This document shows, piece after piece, positions 55,761-64,000 of a stretch of DNA of 64,000 nt. The notes beneath the pieces are model-generated. The model had not been told where the DNA came from and did no database searches. It worked only from the letters and a program-made list of their open reading frames with translations. The stretch lies in the NCBI RefSeq assembly GCF_011603255.1, contig NZ_JAANCM010000004.1, positions 248,001 to 312,000 of the forward strand. Reading direction: 5' to 3'. The stretch comes from Ferranicluibacter rubi (GTDB lineage Bacteria > Pseudomonadota > Alphaproteobacteria > Rhizobiales > Rhizobiaceae). How positions within the stretch are numbered: the stretch's first letter is position 1; the number at the start of each line of letters is the position of its first letter. The translations under genes and the position numbers were made by a program.

Positions 55761-56546
55761 ATGAAGATGGCAAGTGACCTGCTGTCGCGCGAGAGACAGG
55801 ATGCGATCCGGGCCGAACTCCGCCAGTCCGGCCGGGTGCTGGCCGGCGATCTCGCACGCGCGTTCAAGGTCTCGGAAGACACGATACGGCGTGACCTGCG
55901 CGAGATGGCGGCAGCGGGCCTCTGCGAACGCGTTTATGGCGGCGCGCTGGCATTGCCCGCCGAGCAGCCCTTCTCGGTGCGGACCGGCATTTCGCGCGGA
56001 CGCAAGCAGATGCTGGCCGCAGCCGCCGTCTCCTGCCTCAAGGACGGGATGACGGTGTTCGTCGATGCCGGATCGACCAATCTCGCCATCGTCCAGGCGC
56101 TCCCGCCCGGGCTCTCCCTCACGCTTGCGACCAACATGCCGGCCATCGCCGTTGCAGCGCTGGAGCACGCCGGGATCGAGGTGATCACCATCGGCGGGCG
56201 GATCGACCGTCATGTGGGCGCGGCGATCGGCGCACAGGCGGAGCGGGACCTGGAGATGCTGCGGCCCGACCTCTGCATTCTCGGCGCCTGCGGCCTTGAT
56301 GCGAGAGCAGGCCTGACGGGGCTCGTCTATGACGACGTCGCCTTCAAGAAGATCGCCGCCGCGCGCGCGGCGGCCGTGCTCGTCGCCTGCACCAGCGACA
56401 AACTGGAAGCGGTGCACCCTTTCGTGATCGCCAACCTGAGCGACCGGATGACGCTGATCCTCGAGGCGGACGCACCAGACGCCATCGCGACCGGGCTCAA
56501 GGATACAGGTGCGACAATCCTGCGGGCCGACCCGGTCGACGGCTGA
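55761..56546 (+). CDS. DeoR-family transcriptional regulator
   Basis: A 261-residue regulator. The N-terminal helix-turn-helix (RQDAIRAELRQSGRVLAGDLARAFKVSEDTIRRDLREMAAAGLCERVYGGAL) is the DeoR/GlpR type, and the C-terminal sensor domain has the DAGSTN and ATNMPAIAVAALEHAG sugar-phosphate-binding segments. An alternative ATG lies two codons downstream. It is followed 55 bp later by an MFS transporter on the same strand, and divergent from lrgAB. It probably represses a sugar-related gene, perhaps the neighbouring transporter. Confidence 0.92.
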   Translation: MKMASDLLSRERQDAIRAELRQSGRVLAGDLARAFKVSEDTIRRDLREMAAAGLCERVYGGALALPAEQPFSVRTGISRGRKQMLAAAAVSCLKDGMTVFVDAGSTNLAIVQALPPGLSLTLATNMPAIAVAALEHAGIEVITIGGRIDRHVGAAIGAQAERDLEMLRPDLCILGACGLDARAGLTGLVYDDVAFKKIAAARAAAVLVACTSDKLEAVHPFVIANLSDRMTLILEADAPDAIATGLKDTGATILRADPVDG

Positions 56547-56601
56547 TCCGCACATACACAAAGACGACATGATCCGGTCGCAGAGGACCGGGAGGAGACA
56601 G

Positions 56602-57822
56602 ATGATGGACCACCACACGACCACAGGAGCACCGGACGGGCCAGCGCACGCAGCAGCGGAGATGGCGCCACGGGGCTACATGCCGAAGATCAGGCTCGCC
56701 GTGTCGCTGCTGTTCCTGATGAACGGCTTCATGATGGGCAGCTGGGCGCTGAAAATTCCGGTGCTGAAGGATCGGCTCGGCATCAGCGAGGGCATGCTCG
56801 GCCTCTTGATCCTCACCTTCGGCATCGGCTCCCTGCTGATGATGCCGGTGGCGGGCGGGCTGATCTCACGGCTCGGCTCGCGGCAGATCTCGAACCTCAT
56901 GGCCGCCTGCCTGGCGCCCATTCTGCTCCTGCTCAGCCTCGTGCCGGGCCTGCCCCTCACCTTCGTCGTCCTCTTCCTGCTCGGCGGCTTCATCGGCGCC
57001 ATGGACGTGGCGATGAACGCCAATGCGGTGGCCGTGGAAAAACGCATGCGGCGGGCGATCATGTCGTCCTGCCACGCTTATTGGAGCCTCGGCGCGCTGT
57101 TCGGTGCAGCGCTCGGCGGCCCGGCGCTCGCCCATTTCGGCGAGGTCATGCATGCCGTGCTGGTCACGATCACCGGCCTTGCGATCCTCGCGGTCGCCTG
57201 GCCCATGGTGATGGCGGATCACCCGCATCCCGAGGCCGAAAAGGAAAAGCTGGCCTTGCCTCGCTCGGCCCTTCCCTGGCTGATCGGCATCGTCGCCCTG
57301 TTCTCGATGATCCCCGAAGGATCGGTCATCGACTGGAGCGCGCTCTACATGCGCAACGAACTCGGCGCTTCCGTCGCCTTGTCCGGATACGGTTTTGCTG
57401 CCTTCTCCGCCACCATGGCCATCATGCGCTTTGCCGGCGATCATGTCCGCGATCGCTTCGGCGCCGTGAGGACGCTGCGCGTCTGCACGCTGCTCGCTCT
57501 CCTCGGACTGGTGACGGCCGGGCTTGCACCCAGCCCAACCGTCGCGATCATCGGCTTTGCGGTCGCCGGCATCGGGATTTCCAACATGGTGCCGATCGCG
57601 TTTTCGGCGGCTGGCAACCTGCCGGGGCTTGCACCGGGCATCGGCCTTTCGGTCGTCACCTTCATGGGCTATTCCGGCATCCTGGTTGCCCCATCCCTCA
57701 TCGGCTTCATCGCCGAACATGTCGGCTTCTCCCTCGTCTTCACCGCCATCCCCCTGCTCTTCCTCGTCGTCCTCCTGCTGTCGGGCCATGCGGTTCATGC
57801 GGATGCAGCAAAGAACGGATAA
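56602..57822 (+). CDS. MFS transporter
   Basis: A 406-residue protein with about 12 hydrophobic segments. The loop 2-3 motif is less basic than in drug pumps; the sequence SLGALFGAALGGPALAHFGE and the lack of efflux motif C suggest an importer or YbjJ-like transporter, but I cannot name a substrate. A strong GGGAGGAGAC site precedes the ATG at 56602. The gene follows the DeoR gene on the same strand, which suggests sugar regulation. Confidence 0.85.
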   Translation: MMDHHTTTGAPDGPAHAAAEMAPRGYMPKIRLAVSLLFLMNGFMMGSWALKIPVLKDRLGISEGMLGLLILTFGIGSLLMMPVAGGLISRLGSRQISNLMAACLAPILLLLSLVPGLPLTFVVLFLLGGFIGAMDVAMNANAVAVEKRMRRAIMSSCHAYWSLGALFGAALGGPALAHFGEVMHAVLVTITGLAILAVAWPMVMADHPHPEAEKEKLALPRSALPWLIGIVALFSMIPEGSVIDWSALYMRNELGASVALSGYGFAAFSATMAIMRFAGDHVRDRFGAVRTLRVCTLLALLGLVTAGLAPSPTVAIIGFAVAGIGISNMVPIAFSAAGNLPGLAPGIGLSVVTFMGYSGILVAPSLIGFIAEHVGFSLVFTAIPLLFLVVLLLSGHAVHADAAKNG

Positions 57823-58000
57823 GATGAGAGCCTGATGCCAGGCGGCGGATAGGCGCCACGAATTCGCCGCCAAAACCTGCTGGAGCACAGGTGCTGCCGG
57901 GTGCGCCTTTTCGACCTGGAAGGCGCGGCGTCAGTTGACAGCGCGTCGATCCTCCTGCACCTCAGGGGCGCCGATCGACCGGGAATGCACGAGGCCCACC

Positions 58001-59254
<1,254 letters not shown>

Positions 59255-59481
59255 GACGGCGCTGTCGATACAGCCCCGCATGGCGAAGATGGATGACAAT
59301 CATCCTACTGCCGGACGATCTGGCGCGTGATTCGCATAACGACGACTGCTTCAGATCGTTGATTTCCATAGGAAATGTATGCTGATGGGTCAGCCCGAGA
59401 TCCGTCTCCGGCAACCGACAAGAGCGGATGCGTACACGTGCCGAAGATCAGCAATAATTCGTGACTGAATCATCAGACAAA

Positions 59482-59571
59482 TGGCGGAGAGGGTGGGATT
59501 TGAACCCACGATGCCCTTGCAGGCATGCCGCATTTCGAGTGCGGTGCATTCGACCACTCTGCCACCTCTCC
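59482..59571 (-). tRNA. tRNA-Ser(CGA)
   Basis: The minus strand folds as a class II tRNA: acceptor stem GGAGAGG/CCTCTCC, a D arm, anticodon stem CCGCA/TGCGG with loop CTCGAAA (anticodon CGA), a long variable arm (GCATGCC...GGGCATC) and T arm GTGGG-TTCAAAT-CCCAC. The discriminator base is G and CCA is encoded (59482-59484). It reads the serine codon UCG. Confidence 0.97.
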
Positions 59572-59888
59572 GCGGGGTCAGAAGGCGCTTTGGAGCGCGA
59601 GGCGGTTCATAGCGGCAGTTCGGGGGGATGGCAAGAGGGGGAAAGGCTTCAATTTGAGGGATTTCAGGGGTTTTACCTTGACAGTTTTCTAAAGTTCACG
59701 TAACGGGCGCGTCTGAAGTGGTGCGAACTCCGTCATGGGGTTGCGGTGCTACGTCAGGCAGGATGTCCGAAAGGGTATTCGTTTCGTCGGCCGGGGAGAA
59801 CCTTCCCTTGGCCATTCCGACTGATAAAAAGACGGCCGTTCTCTTCTCTCGAAGAGGCAGAGCCGGACCGAACAGACAAGGACAAGAC
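59572..59888. other. Intergenic region: rplU leader and promoter
   Basis: About 317 bp between the tRNA and rplU. It carries the predicted promoter (59678-59706) and a leader of about 175 nt. I saw no open frame or clear ribosomal-protein leader structure. Confidence 0.5.
59678..59706 (+). promoter_or_regulatory. Predicted promoter of rplU-rpmA
   Basis: CCTTGACA gives a perfect -35 TTGACA (59678-59683) in the rhizobial CTTGAC context; at 17 bp lies TAACGG, a weak -10. The -35 is convincing, the -10 less so. Confidence 0.55.
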
Positions 59889-60206
59889 ATGTTCGCAGTC
59901 ATCAAGACCGGCGGTAAGCAGTACCGCGTAGCCGCAAACGACGTCATCACCATCGAAAAACTGGATGGCGCCGAGGGCGACAAGATCGAATTCACCGAGA
60001 TCCTGATGGTCGGCGTTGGCGCCGACGCCACGATCGGCCTTCCCTTCGTCGAAGGCGCTATCGTCAGCGCGGAAGTTGTCAGCCATGGTCGTGCCAAGAA
60101 GGTCATCGCCTTCAAGAAGCGCCGTCGCCAGAACTCCAAGCGCACGCGCGGCCATCGCCAGCACCAGACGACTGTCCGTATCCTGGACATCGCAGGCGCC
60201 AAGTAA
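59889..60206 (+). CDS. rplU: 50S ribosomal protein L21
   Basis: A 105-residue L21 protein starting [20 protein letters not shown]. It binds 23S rRNA in the 50S subunit. The open frame begins far upstream but the family start is at 59889. The C-terminus ([19 protein letters not shown]) matches the L21 rRNA-binding tail. It is followed 30 nt later by rpmA, as in nearly all bacteria. Confidence 0.98.
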   Translation: MFAVIKTGGKQYRVAANDVITIEKLDGAEGDKIEFTEILMVGVGADATIGLPFVEGAIVSAEVVSHGRAKKVIAFKKRRRQNSKRTRGHRQHQTTVRILDIAGAK

Positions 60207-60236
60207 GATCGATCGAAGGTTTAAAGGAGAAGACCC

Positions 60237-60506
60237 ATGGCACACAAAAAAGCTGGCGGTTCGTCGCGTAACGGTCGCGATTCGGAATCCAAGCGCCTTG
60301 GCGTGAAGAAGTTCGGCGGCGAAGCCGTCATTCCAGGCAACATCATCCTGCGCCAGCGCGGGACGAAGTGGCATCCGGGCGCCAATGTCGGCCTCGGCAA
60401 GGACCACACCATTTTCTCGCTGACGACAGGCAACGTTGACTTCCGCACGAAGGCCAATGGCCGCGTGTACGTCTCGGTGATGCCGAAAGCAGAAGCAGCG
60501 GAATAA
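60237..60506 (+). CDS. rpmA: 50S ribosomal protein L27
   Basis: An 89-residue protein beginning [24 protein letters not shown], the L27 signature. Its N-terminus reaches the peptidyl-transferase centre. AAAGGAG precedes the ATG. It ends the rplU-rpmA operon; a terminator follows at 60575. Confidence 0.98.
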   Translation: MAHKKAGGSSRNGRDSESKRLGVKKFGGEAVIPGNIILRQRGTKWHPGANVGLGKDHTIFSLTTGNVDFRTKANGRVYVSVMPKAEAAE

Positions 60507-60574
60507 GCCGGTAGCGCTCTAAAACAGCCGGCGTCTCATCGACCCGGCTGGCCGTTTCAGGTTCAGACCACGAC

Positions 60575-60610
60575 AAAGGGGAGATGGGGCAAGACCCAAC
60601 TCCCCTTTTT
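60575..60610 (+). terminator. Intrinsic terminator of rplU-rpmA
   Basis: AAAGGGGAG pairs with CTCCCCTTT; an inner TGGG/CCCA helix continues the stem. The T-run lies directly after. It ends 20 nt before the acetyltransferase ATG. Confidence 0.9.
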
Positions 60611-60629
60611 CACGTCTGGAGGACGAGAC

Positions 60630-61262
60630 ATGCAGAGCGAATTGTTACGGGAAGACCGGCCGAGGTCTCCCGAAGAGCGGCTGAGGCCGCAACGGTCAAG
60701 GACCGATTGCCCGATATTATTGTCACCGAGGCTCGTGCTGCGCGCGCCCCATGAAGACGATATCGACGCCCTTGCCCATCTTGCCAACAACGCCAACATC
60801 GCCACCATGGTTTCGCGCATGCCGCATCCCTACACGGTGGCGGATGCCGCGGATTTCGTGCGACGTACGAATGCCGGCACGATTGGCAAGTGCGTCTACG
60901 CCATCACCAAAGCGGACACGGGCGCCTTTCTCGGGTGCTGCGGCGTCGAGCCGCATGAGGATGGACGTACGGCCGAACTCGGCTACTGGCTGGGCGAACC
61001 GCACTGGAACAAGGGCTATGCGACGGAAGCCGCCCAGGCCCTGATCGACATGGCGTTCCGCACGCGCGAGATCGCGCAGCTGGATGCCCGCTGCCGGGTG
61101 ATGAACGTCGCCTCGCGGCGGGTCATCCAGAAGTGCGGCTTCCAGTATCAGGGCGGCGGCATGGTCGGCAGCCTTGCGCTCGGCGGCATGGTGCCGGTCG
61201 AGTGGTTCCGACTGGATCGCAAGACCTGGATCTCGCTCAGAAGCTGGGGAGGCGGACGATGA
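60630..61262 (+). CDS. GNAT-family N-acetyltransferase (RimJ/RimL-like)
   Basis: A 210-residue acetyltransferase. The N-terminal RLVLRAPHEDDIDALAHLANN and the acetyl-CoA region GYWLGEPHWNKGYATEAAQALIDMAF (the RimJ/RimL-type W-x-KGYATEA) define the family, whose members acetylate amines or protein N-termini. A GGAGGAC site precedes the ATG. It overlaps the next acetyltransferase by 4 nt (ATGA) and lies between rpmA and obgE. A ribosomal target is possible, given the context, but is not shown. Confidence 0.9.
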   Translation: MQSELLREDRPRSPEERLRPQRSRTDCPILLSPRLVLRAPHEDDIDALAHLANNANIATMVSRMPHPYTVADAADFVRRTNAGTIGKCVYAITKADTGAFLGCCGVEPHEDGRTAELGYWLGEPHWNKGYATEAAQALIDMAFRTREIAQLDARCRVMNVASRRVIQKCGFQYQGGGMVGSLALGGMVPVEWFRLDRKTWISLRSWGGGR

Positions 61263-61885
61263 CGCTCGACTTGGAAATGCCGGCACGGCGCAAGCCTGAG
61301 ATGTCTGGCGCCAAGAGCCCGGATCGCAAGAGCCAAGCGTCCGGAAGCTTGCCGCCCTGCCCGGTCATCCGGACGCCGCGGCTGACCTTGCGGCCGCATC
61401 TCCTTTCCGATGCGGAGGCGGTCACCGCGTCGCTCACCGACTTCGGCGTCGCACGCATGCTCCTGCGCGTGCCGCAGCCCTATCATCTGGGCGACGCACG
61501 GGAGTGGCTGGAGACGGAAGCGAATGCCGGCACTGCATGGAACGCGGCCATTACCGAGACGGACGATGCGCATATCGGCGTGGTCTCGATCGAGAAGCTG
61601 CGGAACGGCTGGCACCTCGGCTATTGGCTGAACCGCCAGGCTTGGGGCCGCGGCATCATGAGCGAAGCCGCATGGGCCCTCGTCGCGGCGTTCTTCCGAC
61701 AAAGGCCCGATAGCACCGTGCTATCCGGTGTCTTTGCCGACAACACGGCCTCGCTGAAGGTCCAGGCAAAGCTCGGCTTCGCGATCTCGGGCATTGCGGA
61801 TGTCTATGTCCCGGCACGCGGTGCGACGGTGAACCGGATCGAGACGCGGCTGACGCGGGATGCCTTTGCGCCCGCCACAGAATGA
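61259..61885 (+). CDS. Second GNAT-family N-acetyltransferase
   Basis: A 208-residue protein related in order of motifs to the preceding one: RLTLRPHLLSDAEAVTASLTD, then GYWLNRQAWGRGIMSEAAWALVAAFF and SLKVQAKLGF at the end. It is translationally coupled to the first by the ATGA overlap. The N-terminal 40 residues are Ser/Lys/Pro-rich and perhaps flexible. The two are tandem paralogues that have diverged. Substrate unknown. Confidence 0.9.
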   Translation: MTLDLEMPARRKPEMSGAKSPDRKSQASGSLPPCPVIRTPRLTLRPHLLSDAEAVTASLTDFGVARMLLRVPQPYHLGDAREWLETEANAGTAWNAAITETDDAHIGVVSIEKLRNGWHLGYWLNRQAWGRGIMSEAAWALVAAFFRQRPDSTVLSGVFADNTASLKVQAKLGFAISGIADVYVPARGATVNRIETRLTRDAFAPATE

Positions 61886-61889
61886 CATT

Positions 61890-61925
61890 GCGGGCGGCTC
61901 CGGCGTCAAAGCCGGGGCCGCCCGC
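61890..61925 (+). terminator. Hairpin after the acetyltransferase pair
   Basis: GCGGGCGGCTCCGGC and GCCGGGGCCGCCCGC form a 15-bp stem with one G-U pair around a 6-nt loop, starting 5 nt after the stop. No T-run follows; it may protect the message or attenuate reading into obgE. Confidence 0.6.
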
Positions 61926-61942
61926 ATGAAGGATTTCTTTGA

Positions 61943-63015
<1,073 letters not shown>

Positions 63016-63016
<1 letters not shown>

Positions 63017-64000
63017 TGCGCTCAGCCCGCAAGCCGCTTTCGACCTATCGCCGGATCGTCATCAAGATCGGATCGGCCCTGCTGGTCGATCGCGCAAGCG
63101 GGCTGAAGACGGCATGGCTTCATGCCATCTGCGCCGATATCGCCGCCCTGAAGGCAAAAGGCGTCGATATCCTTGTGGTCTCCTCCGGCGCCATTGCGCT
63201 CGGCCGCTCCGTGCTGAAGCTGCCGGGCGGCGCCCTGAAGCTGGAGGAGAGCCAGGCGGCGGCGGCCGTCGGGCAGATCGCGCTGGCACGTGCCTGGTCG
63301 GAAAGCCTGTCGCAGGATGCCATCATTGCCGGACAGGTGTTGCTAACGCTCGGCGATACGGAAGAGCGGCGCCGCTACCTTAATGCGCGCGCGACGATGA
63401 CGCAGCTTCTGAAGATGGGCGCCATTCCCATCATCAACGAGAACGACACAGTCGCGACCAGCGAGATCCGCTATGGCGACAATGACCGGCTGGCCGCGCG
63501 CGTGGCCACCATGATCGGTGCCGATCTCCTGATTCTCCTCTCCGATATCGACGGCCTCTACACGGCGCCGCCGCATCTCGATCCGCAGGCCCAATTCCTT
63601 GAGACGATCCCGTCCATCACGCCCGAGATCGAGGCGATGGCCGGCGGGGCCGCATCGGAACTGTCGCGTGGCGGCATGCGCACCAAGATCGACGCTGGCA
63701 AGATGGCGACGGGCGCCGGTTGCGCCATGATCATCGCCTCCGGCAAGGTCGATCACCCCTTGAGCGCGCTCGGCGACGGCGCCCGCTCCTCGTGGTTTGC
63801 GCCCTCCACCACGCCGGTGACCGCGCGCAAGACCTGGATTGCAGGGCAATTGCTGCCCTCCGGCAGCCTCGCCATCGATGCGGGGGCGGAAACCGCGCTG
63901 CGCTCCGGCAAGAGCCTGCTGCCGGCCGGCGTGCGCGACGTCACCGGCTCCTTCAGCCGTGGCGATACGATCGCAATCCTGAGTGCGAACGGGCGCGAGA
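63016..64000 (+). CDS. proB: Glutamate 5-kinase (3' end outside window)
   Basis: The first 328 codons are in the window. The enzyme phosphorylates glutamate as the first step of proline synthesis. The kinase domain has [32 protein letters not shown] and [11 protein letters not shown]; the C-terminal PUA domain begins near residue 275 and is cut by the window edge. It is coupled to obgE by the TGATG overlap, and proA probably follows outside the window. Confidence 0.96.

Overview
The window is a chromosomal segment of an alphaproteobacterium, most likely a member of the Rhizobiaceae (Hyphomicrobiales). This is inferred from the GC-rich codon use and from ndvA (cyclic beta-1,2-glucan exporter), phaR/phbA/phbB, the carD-fdxA-S4-helicase block and the rplU-rpmA-GNAT-GNAT-obgE-proB block. 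I see no insertion sequence, prophage, integrase or CRISPR array. The DNA reads as core chromosome with some lineage-specific accessory genes.

Layout. 1-9 kb: LysE-type exporter (cut by the window edge), TenA thiaminase, argG, a MarR regulator with a Bcr/CflA efflux pump, an M3 oligopeptidase and typA. 9-20 kb: carD, fdxA, an S4 protein and a Suv3-like helicase with a long disordered tail, then PHB genes (phbB, phbA and the divergent regulator phaR), a small membrane protein, rpmF, a glutathione S-transferase and mtgA. 20-27 kb: ispA, then a five-gene operon (periplasmic binding protein, permease, ATPase, class-V PLP enzyme, hydantoinase) divergent from a FadR-type GntR regulator, with a 29-nt perfect palindrome between them. 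27-33.6 kb: an AI-2E-family transporter with a large extra C-terminal domain, an orphan hybrid histidine kinase and two small paralogous proteins. 33.6-43 kb: pbpC and a giant alpha-2-macroglobulin gene (overlapping by 4 nt), an FAD-dependent enzyme and an orphan gene. 43.7-55.6 kb: an FtsK translocase with no membrane domain, two small proteins, leuD-RidA, ndvA, pyc and lrgAB. 55.7-64 kb: a DeoR regulator with an MFS transporter, ispG, tRNA-Ser(CGA), rplU-rpmA, two GNAT acetyltransferases, obgE and proB (cut by the window edge).

Functional links. PHB synthesis (phbA, phbB) faces its regulator. The hydantoinase operon looks like uptake plus ring opening of a cyclic amide or ureide under a FadR-like repressor. 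pbpC and the macroglobulin form a periplasmic wall-repair and defence pair. Many gene ends carry strong hairpins, several with a GCAA loop.

Most of the window is well-understood housekeeping sequence. The least explained parts are the hydantoinase operon with its operator, the two small paralogues near 33 kb with an operator-like repeat over a promoter, the extra domain on the AI-2E transporter, the disordered tail on the helicase and the dyad upstream of ndvA.
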